In this document: piece after piece, positions 48,501 to 54,733 of the stretch
Position numbering within the stretch: position 1 is the stretch's first letter
How the letters are laid out: each line of letters starts with the position of its first letter
Assembly: GCF_014075995.1 (NCBI RefSeq)
Contig: NZ_CP055153.1
Coordinates: forward strand, 1,054,001-1,118,000
DNA length: 64,000 bases
Origin: Adhaeribacter radiodurans
GTDB lineage: Bacteria; Bacteroidota; Bacteroidia; Cytophagales; Hymenobacteraceae
Direction of reading: 5' to 3'
Program-made: the position numbers and the translations under genes
The notes under the pieces: generated by a model
What the model was told of the DNA's origin: nothing
Database searches by the model: none
Seen by the model: only the letters and a program-made list of their open reading frames with translations

Positions 48501-49228
48501 CCTTTATTGCCGATGCCTATTACGGTGGCGTAGACCGGGTAGGAGCGCCAGTTACGGTAGCCATTGCGAACACTACCGATGATGCCTTGTATCAGACGTA
48601 CCGTTCTTCAATGGCGTTTAACTACAGCATTCCCGTACAAAACGGCAACTTTAATGTAGTACTGCACTTTGCTGAGGTATACTTCGGAGCAACTGGTAAG
48701 CGTCAGTTTAACGTAGATGTTGAAGGCAGTCGTAAACTGACCAACTACGATATATTTGCTAAAGCCGCTGGCATGCGGAAAGCAATTCAGGAGACCTTCT
48801 TGGTAACTGTTACCGATGGCGTGTTAAACATTGATTTTACCAGTGGCGCTTTTAACTTACCAGCTCTGTCAGCTATTGAAGTACTGCCAGCAGGAACAAT
48901 GGAGACACCTGCTGCACCTGTAGCTTCTTCACCAGAAATAAGTACTACTCTGAATAGCAGCCCGGCACCTGCGGTTAACTTGTATCCAAATCCAAGTACC
49001 GGTGAGAGCGTAGGGGTGGACTTAAGCAACTTCGAAGCAGGGGAGCAAGTAACGTTAACATTGCGTGACTTACAAGGACAGTTAATTCAAACGCAAACTG
49101 TTATAACAGATGAAAACGGTATTATATCCACTCGTTTAGCATTTGCTAATCCATTAACACAAGGACAATATATTTTGGTAGCAGTTTCTAAAACGAAACA
49201 AGTGAGCACCAAGTTAATTGTTCTATAA
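39575..49228 (+). CDS. Giant multidomain secreted protein with T9SS sorting domain (3217 aa)
   Basis: Cell-surface or secreted protein with probable carbohydrate-binding function. In order: signal anchor (about 18-36); Ig-like He_PIG (about 63-160); lectin-like segment (165-445); BACON-like (447-540); malectin-like (542-735); second BACON-like (735-840); Ig-like Big_5 (842-960); beta-propeller of glucose/sorbosone dehydrogenase type (968-1425); ASH-type repeat (1428-1540); an unnamed module (1544-1733); BACON-like (1741-1835); ASH-like (1845-1985); second copy of the unnamed module (1989-2174); ASH (2180-2288); malectin (2293-2450); SprB-like repeat (2530-2616); malectin (2618-2761); two He_PIG (2769-2952); malectin (2960-3103); T9SS type A sorting domain with NLYPNPSTG (about 3133-3217). 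Residue limits are estimates. It ends at a hairpin and is flanked by unrelated genes. Confidence 0.88.
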   Translation: MKKGYSFIQNSNRYLSRFWLVVIVAGLLISWQSNAFHLARNFTVGLATNIISEINVIAANTPPVIISSPEAQTLSGGQAFSFKTGSFSDPDVGDVLTYSATLSDGKALPAWLKFDAASQTFSGTAPVTASMSLVRVTATDNSQASISASFTVNVEPTAPVVACSPVSTLPCAELGVSLPYMLIFDSSEGGLADKNGAKIGFTMVDAPSARLASDGTPTYSSVPGYEPGKLTLDPSGSGKLTITTTPGIAYLRNGSTSTTTTATNSQLNALGVGVEAANQDVVIETTILQPNAGTNKSEQAGLWFGLDEDNFVKVDVVSAANLRSNIEFRREVNGLSGTTDQATTAATLALSKSVVKLKLIVKRGATAGADGIVEGIYSINGGAEVSLGTLPLPASFVNGKKVGEKTLSYAGIFATHRRATTAIDYSFDDFSVKQLEVKNDKTLAFLPSALDFTAVQGGSVETKSTVLSASKDQPVVTFSQTSASWLTLPAAKLGTISFGASNFSSTMAPGLYEAIVTATAEGYEPATLRINLTVSPPGVAQEVKVNFQDPATVPPTGWVRDYGQAYGLKTGQYQGQNLEYGWKKRSDGTNLDLSVGGSTPGNGRNRNSTLTPDIDVLLATIMHMQANQITGSTFSGTAVEGYWEIKVANGQYDVTVSAGDAVSSSTPESHSLKVEGVSAISGFVPSGANGSATRFKSNKVRVTVTDGYLTINADGGTNTKINSAIITPVDTKPYLLWSTSSHSLVIEKGTTATNKTFSLDLHNSGTEENLAVALNATYSEGASNWLSFDATHTNSEPNVIFDYTAAKNLAQGTYTATVMASAAGYSSASTLVQVTVVPQGSNQPYVISSTPANGATNVSVNTASIAANNLYVPEVSGFKGGVNNATLNATTVKLLKVTGGSASEIQGVIQGTGGGDAISFSPSYALEPNTTYKFVITDGVKSYSGASFMPYQATFTTGAVSAPNNTTAIEFAKQTIPGTTGKKYTSLTFGPDGKFYALRLDGIIERYDVNRETGMLSNVYEINSLVMKHGARSAVGLTFDPASTASNLIAWVSHCSAGLTNAPEFDGNISKLSGPDLGNEALVITKLPRSQKDHLVNNIAFGPDGALYFCQGSNSSMGNYDGTWQRDESLLAGAVLRLDMQKLTSVTLPLDVRTTANLSLINAAPANNIRMSDGTYNPYATNSPLTIYASGVRNAYDLVWHSNGQLYVPTNGSAAGGNSPASVKGTRRPNGTFYDGPVIPATNGVQVQPDWLFRVNPLKPVGFFGHPNPLRGEYAAHRGYIDNPKYPSSVIPDVNYRGAAYNFELNKSPNGAIEYKSNAFNSALKGRILVCRFSGGSDIIVLEPGSMVKDPAVNSATADDKLYDIVNDRTGSGTNGITGLGGFVNPLDLTEDVQTGNLYVIEYNWNNSTGKTSQITLLKATAPSALAGITTVSPSEIVDNDVIGGAAGKNHTVTVANTGNSTLNVTGIALDGMDKTQFQLVGAPAPTTAAPLVIAPNSAMTFTVVFNPTSVGVKTAKIVVTSANNPVKEVALNGLGTSGLSGTNEPSLQTVLDVHGVKVNVGDDNKSTNIIHSTNFKAALLGEEIAAQKFIRAEDGPITIQPLSVFGPQHSAGIVTAFGWYTSGDANAKNELFTVDNSNYQTVDVQTSGSLSFDPGATNFGFYSRWPYFENRHLYSEDALNNFTGAVPHHVRVYPLKNADGTLVQNAYIIATEEHVSGFDYQDIVVAVYNIKPLNAVVAKELKFSSESLAFGYTPGTTTAAKTVALSATTGTPVVTLTQSEGSSQWLKMPQSTLGALAFNIQDANLAAGTYTATVTATADGYTSATIKVNLEVVQVGNPAPSNANMVIENLDKFPANDRLTFSLVQTPWARKNADGTYTPYNQNHDSVTVKISNRGYGALTIRDLKFSNTAAWKIVNIESVPYNAATSLPIIVNPGSSISATIQFIARNQSDRVKVLNDTLKIISNDDLTPQKKIVLHGLWQIKGEGVNEPYLQEIIDAFGFKTKVGFTHIDGNKGTKVIANSDEIFSEFFVRADAAKPVYAIQMAAYHGCCASKESFQWFLQGATTNTNIFTHRALDGQSLLPYKNLTTVLAEGNFSPTGAFGFRASAQYTELARNSEGRIGFRVYKAIDNNGNVIPNTYIIGHDYIGNPGVTNYDYQDNVYYVTNIKPVNGPANYSELAAAPSAQDFGSGQVGTTITRTLTLNNLGQTYANGSDPAVVIKSVAIVGDNRTEFSVTAPTATTIAAQNKATVNVTFQPSSQGIKNAALLVYYNNALSPLRVPLYGIADNNCAAIKMVKRIKSAADVSVTINGTVWEADKAFRQGSIKLDKPAATPIAGTEDDVLYQTYLSSSADLAETRYQIPLANGNYMVRMHFVENFFNSVGGRVFSVGIEGETRLSNLDIYREVGYKAAMVKDFAVSLTDGKLDLKFNPTANRLAIAGLEIFSVSGGQSTLVLNQQAVTGAQCNLANGSITLSVSNTTATAFQYKLGATGTYQTSPVFENLAAGVYTFFVKENTAGACETSKTFTIPVRENNMAFTVTAPLVSCDATTSSATVSNITGGSGNYTITWNTMPVQTGATATGLAPGVYTITVQDAAGCSKTQEVTVNRDQNCVLSTVRINAGGPVFNASNNRTFIADAYYGGVDRVGAPITTAIANTTDDALYQTYRSSTAFNYSIPVQNGNFNVVLHFAEVYFSAANKRQFNVDIEGSRKLTNYDIFVKAGGLRIAIQETFPVTVTDGVLNIDFTSGAVNLPALAAIEVIATTTSANQAPVLANIGNQSVIIGQALTFTASATDADANQTKAYSLVNAPSDAAINPSTGVFNWTPTTTGTYTFTVKVTDNGSPALSAEEQITVTVTNNVQVNQAPVLAFVGNQTINVNQALTFTASATDADVNQVKAYSLVNAPAGAVINSSTGVFTWTPTAAGTFTFTVTVADNGSPVLTDEEQITVTVNNVTASAIRINAGGPAFNASNNRTFIADAYYGGVDRVGAPVTVAIANTTDDALYQTYRSSMAFNYSIPVQNGNFNVVLHFAEVYFGATGKRQFNVDVEGSRKLTNYDIFAKAAGMRKAIQETFLVTVTDGVLNIDFTSGAFNLPALSAIEVLPAGTMETPAAPVASSPEISTTLNSSPAPAVNLYPNPSTGESVGVDLSNFEAGEQVTLTLRDLQGQLIQTQTVITDENGIISTRLAFANPLTQGQYILVAVSKTKQVSTKLIVL
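44204..44775 (+). repeat. Unnamed protein module, copy 1 (residues about 1544-1733)
   Basis: Starts at NEPSLQTVLDVHGVKVNVG and ends at FDYQDIVVAVYNIKP. Together with copy 2 at 45539-46095 it defines a module of about 190 residues sharing the start NEPxLQ, an FxRA motif, RVY..NAYIIA and the closing DYQD..xxNIKP. I cannot name it. Confidence 0.6.
45539..46095 (+). repeat. Unnamed protein module, copy 2 (residues about 1989-2174)
   Basis: Starts at NEPYLQEIIDAFGFKTKVG and ends at YDYQDNVYYVTNIKP. Clearly homologous to copy 1 but diverged well beyond the malectin pair, so the duplication is old. Confidence 0.6.
47426..47857 (+). repeat. Duplicated malectin domain, copy 1
   Basis: Codes for a malectin-type carbohydrate-binding domain starting at VRINAGGPVFNASNNRTF. 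It matches copy 2 at 48452-48883 over exactly 432 nt without gaps, roughly 85% identical by eye; both copies are 144 codons. The spacing is 1026 nt. Confidence 0.8.
47879..48448 (+). repeat. Tandem He_PIG Ig-like repeats
   Basis: Two copies of a 95-codon unit, 47879-48163 and 48164-48448, each starting NQAPVLA and containing LTFTASATDAD and YSLVNAP. They sit between the two malectin copies, so the whole malectin/He_PIG segment may have arisen by stepwise duplication. Confidence 0.75.
48452..48883 (+). repeat. Duplicated malectin domain, copy 2
   Basis: Second of the pair (starts IRINAGGPAFNASNNRTF), same length as copy 1. Most differences look synonymous, which points to a recent duplication. 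Confidence 0.8.
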
Positions 49229-49725
49229 TTTAATCTTCCACCAGGAGCTTGTTTTTAAAGTAATCTTCTGAAAAGTGAAACTAGTAAAAAGCATCCGGTA
49301 GGTTCACCCGCCGGATGCTTTTTCTTTTATAGTAACTTGGATGAATATGTTACTTGTCAGGATTTTACTAAAAGGGAAGAAGGGCAACGTATTGATAAAC
49401 TCTGGTAATCAAAGGATTGGAACCAAGTAGCTAAAAAATCAGACACCAACTTAGCTATTAAGCGCCTGCTAGTACTCCGGTCCATAGCATTCCGCCAAAA
49501 GTAAACGGGAAAGAAACCTTGCACGAAGAAGCAAAAGAATGCCTGCCAGCTATAAAGCAAATAGTTTTTTAATCTGCTCTATCACCATCGTTAAATAGTT
49601 TAGGATTGATAATAAAATTAAAATTAGTAAAAGGCTGAAAATAATTAGGTTTTTTGCTAATTAAAATAGTAATTTTAGAACCTGAGATCTACTTTTTCGT
49701 ATATTTTTAGTAAAACGACACAACT
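49229..49725. other. 497-nt region after the giant gene
   Basis: Contains the giant gene's terminator. A 67-codon minus-strand frame at 49357-49560 has an unlikely product and is rejected. The segment near 49462-49500 is similar to one near 51894-51930 (see findings). Confidence 0.4.
49286..49323 (+). terminator. Rho-independent terminator of the giant gene
   Basis: Arms AAAAAGCATCCGG (49286-49298) and CCGGATGCTTTTT (49311-49323), perfect 13-bp stem, 12-nt loop, followed by a T-rich tail. It lies 58 nt after the stop. Confidence 0.85.
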
Positions 49726-50094
49726 ATGAAAGTAAAAGTAAATGAAAAACCTTTTCTGCCGGATGGCCGCCATGTAGTAACTATAACGGAAGTGGAAGAA
49801 GGTACCAGCGAAAATAAAAACGTTCCTTTTATTAATTGCCGCCTAGAAAACGAAGAAGGTTTTGTAAACCAACGATTTTATTTGAGCGAACCCGGGCAGC
49901 CTATTTTAGCCAGCTTCCTGAAAGCAGCCGGTATTGAAAAGGAAGAAGTAGATACAAAAGAGCTAAATGGGAAAACTCTTTCCGTTGAAATTGAAGAACG
50001 TACTTACCAGGATGCCGAAGGAAAGGAAAAAACAATTAAACAGGCCACAAATTTCCAGATCGCAGGCAAAGCTACTACTTCCAATAAATTTTAA
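49726..50094 (+). CDS. DUF669-like small protein
   Basis: 122 aa cytoplasmic protein. The order VTITEVEEG, PFINCRLE, then FLKAAGIE, ELNGKTLSVEIEERTY and NFQIA resembles the OB-like DUF669 proteins that accompany phage single-strand DNA recombination genes. Here it stands alone next to a drug exporter, with its own terminator and no phage genes around, so function is unknown. The start is ATG 49726 with AGTAAAAC upstream. Sequence similarity is by pattern only, and I would not bet heavily on the family call. Confidence 0.55.
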   Translation: MKVKVNEKPFLPDGRHVVTITEVEEGTSENKNVPFINCRLENEEGFVNQRFYLSEPGQPILASFLKAAGIEKEEVDTKELNGKTLSVEIEERTYQDAEGKEKTIKQATNFQIAGKATTSNKF

Positions 50095-50111
50095 TAATTA
50101 AAGGTATTTGT

Positions 50112-50137
50112 AAAAAGGAGCTTTTAGGCTCCTTTTT
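50112..50137 (+). terminator. Rho-independent terminator after the DUF669-like gene
   Basis: Arms AAAAAGGAGC and GCTCCTTTTT with a 6-nt loop, T tail, 17 nt beyond the stop. Confidence 0.85.
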
Positions 50138-50296
50138 TATTTCTTAATTTGTAGAATTTTAAATATCAGACTACTCGAATTTCGGATATTAGAAAAACAG
50201 GTGTTTTCTATCTTTCACTGATAGCATTTAAAATTTTACAAAAATACATTTCATTTCCTGAAGCAAGCATCTAATTTAGATTTTAAAAGTGAAACT

Positions 50297-51550
50297 ATGG
50301 CCGGTAAACGTAAGGCAGCTCTCGGGTTTATTTTTGTAACCTTACTTATAGATGTTATTGGATTTGGAATTATTATTCCTGTAATACCAAAATTAATCAG
50401 TGAGTTAATTCAAGGGAATTTAAGTGATGCCTCTCGGTACGGCGGTTGGCTCATGTTTGCTTTTTCGGTAATGCAGTTTTTGTTCTCACCGGTATTAGGA
50501 AACCTAAGTGACCGGTATGGTCGCCGACCAGTTTTACTTATTTCCTTATTTGGGTTTGCTCTGGATTATTTATTTGTAGCTTACGCACCTACCCTGGCCT
50601 GGCTTTTTGTAGGGCGTTTAATTGCAGGTATTACCGGTGCCAGCATGACTACGGCAGCTGCCTACATTGCCGATATTAGTACCCCCGAAAAAAGAGCGCA
50701 GAACTTTGGGATGGTAGGAGCAGCATTTGGTTTAGGTTTTATCATTGGTCCGGTAATTGGCGGCGTTTTAGGACAATTTGGACCCCAAGTGCCGTTCTTT
50801 GCGGCGGCAGTACTTACTTTGGTAAATTGGCTCTACGGGTACTTTATTTTACCAGAATCATTAGCTCCCGAAAACCGTCGGGCATTTAGTTGGAAAAGAG
50901 CTAATCCGGTTGGTTCGCTGATGCAATTAAAACGTTACCCGGTTATTCTGGGCTTAGTAAGCTGTTTAATTTTTATTTATATCGGGGCACACGCTACTCA
51001 AAGCACCTGGTCTTATTATACCATGCAAAAATTTAACTGGAATGAGGCCTGGGTAGGTTATTCCCTAGGAGCTATCGGGGCTATGGTGGCCATTGTGCAA
51101 GGTGGGTTAATCCGGTTTATCAATCCAAAATTAGGTGCCAAACGTTCGGTTTACTTTGGTTTGGCACTTTATACCATTGGCTTTATTTTATTTGCTTTTG
51201 CTACCAAAGGTTGGATGATGTTTGCTTTTCTGGTGCCTTATTGCTTAGGTGGGATTGCAGGCCCGGCCGTGCAAGGAATCATCTCGGGTCAGGTTCCGGC
51301 AAATGAGCAAGGAGAGTTGCAAGGGGCTTTAACCAGCCTCATTAGTTTAACTTCCATTATCGGGCCACCTCTCATGACGAACCTGTTTGCTTATTTTACT
51401 TCCGGAAAAGCCCCGGTTTACTTCCCCGGTGCTCCTTTTCTAATGGGAGCCGTTTTAACCTTGATCAGTTTGTTATTAGCCTTGCGTTCCCTTTCCCGTT
51501 ACCATGCTCAGCCTGCAAGAGTTCCGGAAACAGTTCTTTCAGAAGGGTAG
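50297..51550 (+). CDS. MFS transporter, TCR/Tet type
   Basis: Inner-membrane antiporter of 417 aa with about 12 transmembrane helices. The family motif A lies in [14 protein letters not shown] after helix 2, and [11 protein letters not shown] and [13 protein letters not shown] are typical of Tet-like exporters. A conserved Asp in the first helix ([13 protein letters not shown]) is the usual motif of tetracycline-type exporters. The substrate is unknown; a drug or metabolite is likely. The 5' region carries no tetR-like gene. Confidence 0.9.
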   Translation: MAGKRKAALGFIFVTLLIDVIGFGIIIPVIPKLISELIQGNLSDASRYGGWLMFAFSVMQFLFSPVLGNLSDRYGRRPVLLISLFGFALDYLFVAYAPTLAWLFVGRLIAGITGASMTTAAAYIADISTPEKRAQNFGMVGAAFGLGFIIGPVIGGVLGQFGPQVPFFAAAVLTLVNWLYGYFILPESLAPENRRAFSWKRANPVGSLMQLKRYPVILGLVSCLIFIYIGAHATQSTWSYYTMQKFNWNEAWVGYSLGAIGAMVAIVQGGLIRFINPKLGAKRSVYFGLALYTIGFILFAFATKGWMMFAFLVPYCLGGIAGPAVQGIISGQVPANEQGELQGALTSLISLTSIIGPPLMTNLFAYFTSGKAPVYFPGAPFLMGAVLTLISLLLALRSLSRYHAQPARVPETVLSEG

Positions 51551-52198
51551 GGGCAAAAGCACACTGGTTATCTAATTGAAACCATTCTGTTAAAATCTAT
51601 ACTGGCGCGAGCGTCCTCGCTTGTGCCTTCTATGAGGTAGGCCTCTGGCCGGGCTTATTGATAAACTTCCATTTAATTTATATCCTAATTTATCACTAAT
51701 TAGGCCAATTGAAAAGTATCAAAGGAATCAAGCGGTTAAGGTTCAAGGCAGGTACAGGGTTACAGGAAATAGAAATAAGGTACAGTATTGTCCGCTTCGG
51801 GAAATTTGAAATTTAAATATAATTTCAGAAAGTAGTTAAGTTAGATAAATTTTGAATTTAATTGACATTGATTGCTGAAACAAGTTTGATTATGGAGCAC
51901 TCGCTAACGTTCCGGTGCGTAGTATTCCGATTACGGAGGCAAGGAAGAGAGAAAATAGGAATAGTTGCATTTCCTCCCCTGTTTTTAGGTGAGGTGTCCA
52001 GAGTATAGAGGGGTAAACAAGGCCTATCGCCACAAGGCAAACTGAAACCATTAAAGCGTATCAACACCATTATCTGGAGAGTGGAACAGGCTCCACTGAC
52101 CTCCATCTGATGATACAACTCTGAAATAGTAAATTCCTTAAAATCATTGCCCTTAAATATTGACGAAACATTACCTAACACTTAAAATAAACTATAAA
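51551..52198. other. 648-nt region with repeat-like elements
   Basis: Holds a palindrome at 51604-51627 and a segment near 51894-51930 that is similar to 49462-49496. A 107-codon minus-strand frame at 51858-52181 has an improbable composition and is rejected. No gene is seen. Confidence 0.4.
51604..51627. repeat. GC-rich palindrome, possible interspersed repeat
   Basis: Arms GGCGCGAGCG (51604-51613) and CGCTTGTGCC (51618-51627) form a 10-bp stem with two G.T pairs and a 4-nt loop. It is far more GC-rich than the surrounding spacer, and elements of this kind tend to be interspersed repeats in these genomes (recollection, not checked). Confidence 0.4.
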
Positions 52199-52621
52199 AT
52201 GGAACCGCGCCTTACTTTAATTACCTTGGGAGTATCTGATTTAGCTGCTTCTACTCACTTTTACGAACAAAATTTTAATTGGCAACGGCTACCAGCTAGC
52301 AATGAAGGTGTAGTATTTTTTCAATTGAACGGAATGCAATTAGCATTATTTCCAAGCCAAGAGTTAGCTCTCGATGCAGGTGCAGCCGCTGAAAGTAGTG
52401 GCTTTAAAAGTTTCAGCCTGGCGCATAACCTCCGGAGCGAACAAGAAGTGGACGATTTAATCCGAATCTTAGAAAAGAAAGGTGTTACCATTGTAAAACA
52501 GCCGCAAAAAGTTTTTTGGGGTGGATACAGCAGTTATATAGCCGACCCTGATGGCTTTTTATGGGAAATCGCCTATAATCCATTCCTACCTTTAGACGAA
52601 AAAGGAAACCTTTTGTCGTAA
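52199..52621 (+). CDS. VOC-family (glyoxalase-like) protein
   Basis: 140 aa protein of the VOC superfamily from ATG 52199. The N-terminal ITLGVSDLAASTHFYEQNF, the middle FFQLNGMQLALF and the C-terminal YSSYIADPDGFLWEIAYNP match glyoxalase/bleomycin-resistance type proteins, with the metal-ligand Glu in the last motif. An in-frame upstream ATG at 52160 adds 13 residues and no fold. It is unrelated to the other VOC gene except by fold. Substrate unknown. Confidence 0.85.
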   Translation: MEPRLTLITLGVSDLAASTHFYEQNFNWQRLPASNEGVVFFQLNGMQLALFPSQELALDAGAAAESSGFKSFSLAHNLRSEQEVDDLIRILEKKGVTIVKQPQKVFWGGYSSYIADPDGFLWEIAYNPFLPLDEKGNLLS

Positions 52622-52789
52622 TTTCTTAAATGTAAGTTTACCAATTCACTTCCAATCCGAAGGTTCAGGAGGCCGAAAGGTCTTTATTTAATTCAAACTA
52701 TAAATTGATAAGTTTTATAGATATTGCTGAATCTAAAAAGATAGAAAACTTATTAGCCTCTTTAGGAGTTAAATCCGAAAAATAACAAC

Positions 52790-53767
52790 GTGAATTCAGA
52801 TTTGTTAGATATTCTTATTATTGGCGCCGGACCAATAGGTTTGGCCTGTGGTTTAGAGGCGAAGAAAGCCGGTTATTCTTACCTGATCGTTGAGAAAGGC
52901 TGTTTAGTAAATTCTTTGTACAAATACCCGCTTAACATGACTTTTTTCTCTACTTCCGATCGCTTGGAGATTGGTGGAATTCCATTTGCGTCTATTCAGG
53001 CTAAACCAAACCGACCCGAAGCTCTAGAATATTACCGTCGGGTGGCGGATTCGCAAGGATTAAATATTAATTTATTCGAAGAAGTCACCGCCTTAGAGCC
53101 CGTACAAGATTACTACCAGGTACAAACGTCTAAAGCAGTATACCAAGCTCGCCATGTTATTATTGCCATTGGCTTTTACGATGCGCCTAATTTGTTAGAT
53201 ATTCCCGGCGAAGACCTCCCAAAAGTACGGCATTATTATTTCGACCCACATTTTTATTACAAACAGAAAATAGTAGTAATTGGCGCAAATAATTCTGCTG
53301 CCGACGTTGCCCTAGAAACCTTCCGGAAAGGAGCGGACGTAACCATGATTATCCGGGAAGCAGAACTGGGCCGCATTAAGTACTGGACCAAACCCGACCT
53401 GGAAAATCGAATTGCTGAAGGTTCCATTAAAGCTTATTTTCAGTCGCACCTTACAGCAATCCGGGAAAACGAAGTAGACATACAAACCCCCACTGGTCAG
53501 ATTACCATCCCCAACAATTACGTATTAGCCATGACGGGCTACCAGCCTCAGTTCGGTTTATTGCAGAAATTCGGCATCAACCTATCACCGGATTTTAAAC
53601 GCCATCCCCAATATCACCCCGAAACCATGGAAACCAACCTTGAAAACGTGTTTCTCGCCGGGGTTATCTGCGGAGGCATGGATACCCACATCTGGTTTAT
53701 TGAAAATTCACGGGAACACGCCGTTAAAATCATCCGCCACATTCAAGAGCAAACGCGGGTAGTGTAG
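52790..53767 (+). CDS. ypdA: YpdA-type bacillithiol disulfide reductase
   Basis: FAD/NAD(P)-binding oxidoreductase of 325 aa, which in Firmicutes and Bacteroidota keeps bacillithiol reduced. The N-terminal FAD site is IIGAGPIGLACG with Glu in LIVEKG. A second dinucleotide site, VVIGANNSAADVALE, lies about residue 164. The YpdA-specific LYKYPLNMTFFST segment and the C-terminal GGMDTHIWFIENSREHA motif are present. The start is GTG 52790, as no ATG is available in range, and the reading frame opens directly on the FAD motif. The rest of the bacillithiol pathway is not in the window. Confidence 0.88.
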   Translation: MNSDLLDILIIGAGPIGLACGLEAKKAGYSYLIVEKGCLVNSLYKYPLNMTFFSTSDRLEIGGIPFASIQAKPNRPEALEYYRRVADSQGLNINLFEEVTALEPVQDYYQVQTSKAVYQARHVIIAIGFYDAPNLLDIPGEDLPKVRHYYFDPHFYYKQKIVVIGANNSAADVALETFRKGADVTMIIREAELGRIKYWTKPDLENRIAEGSIKAYFQSHLTAIRENEVDIQTPTGQITIPNNYVLAMTGYQPQFGLLQKFGINLSPDFKRHPQYHPETMETNLENVFLAGVICGGMDTHIWFIENSREHAVKIIRHIQEQTRVV

Positions 53768-53863
53768 AGTTATAATTAAACAAATATAACTTGTAAATAC
53801 GTGTAATAATAGGTTTTAAAGCTTTTCTTCTTGTTTACCATTGCTTTCAGATTTTAACTTAGC

Positions 53864-54605
53864 ATGCCGTTTACTTTTTCCCATCTAGCTATAATTTTGC
53901 CGTTTTACTTCCTGCCAAAAAAACTAGGTCCATGACCGGTTTAGTTATAGGAAGCATATCACCAGATTTTGAAAAGTTCTTCCGGATGAGTCATCAGGAT
54001 GGTTTTAGTCATGCCTGGCCCGCTATTTTTTATTTTAACTTGCCATTAGCGATTTTATTGAGTTTTGCCTTTCACCAAGTAGTTCGAGACTCTTTAATCA
54101 ATAATCTTCCTTTATTTTTAATAAAAAGGTTGTTGCCCTTTAAAAATTTAAATTGGTTAAACCATTTCAAGAAACACTATATTATTATCATATTTTCTAT
54201 TCTAGTGGGTGTAACATCGCATCTTACTTGGGATACCTTTACACACCCAAGTGATTGGTTTCCTTTATTATTACCTTATCTAAATCAAAAATAAAATTTT
54301 TTACCTATTCTATGCCCTTATTTATTTTGATTGATCGGGTAAGTACTATAATAGGTGGCTTTATAGTAGCAGTTGTTATTTTAAAATTGCAATCAAGTTA
54401 CTTACCACATCAGCATAATATTAATAATAATAATAATAAATATTGGCTTTGTGCAGGCATGTTGATTTTCCTGATTATGACTTTAAGATTGCTATTAGGT
54501 GTTGACTCAAAATACTTTATATTGGATGTGCTTATTACGCTTATTTCGGCTTCTTTGTGGAGTTTATTCATTACTCCGTATGTAATAATGGCGTATAAAA
54601 ATTGA
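53864..54605 (+). pseudogene. DUF4184-family membrane protein broken by two frameshifts
   Basis: Three frames read as one family protein. ATG 53864 gives MPFTFSHLAIILPFYFLPKK, the characteristic DUF4184 N-terminus, then hits a stop. The second frame continues with TGLVIGSISPDFEKFFRM and HAWPAIF, ending after DTFTHPSDWFPLLLPYLNQK. The third resumes with KFFTYSMPLFILIDRVSTIIGG. Adding one A in the A-run at about 53917-53923 and one in the A-run at about 54284-54288 restores a single frame of 247 codons, close to the family's usual length. So it is either a recent pseudogene or the result of base-call errors in A-runs. The family consists of small inner-membrane proteins of unknown role. Confidence 0.75.
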
Positions 54606-54733
54606 ATTAGAAAGGACTTGTTTTGGTAAACTTTTTTAACTTAAGCTAAAGCAATATTCAAAAAGGATGTTAGCTGAGATGGCCTTAATTTTATTTCTGA
54701 TTACCAACAGAACCACCATATAGCAGTAGTGAT

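Noticed and set aside
49357-49560. 67-codon minus-strand frame
   Set aside because: Composition rich in Phe, Trp, Arg and Ser with no domain; overlaps a repeat-like segment.
51858-52181. 107-codon minus-strand frame
   Set aside because: Overlaps repeat-like sequence and shows no domain pattern; an improbable composition.
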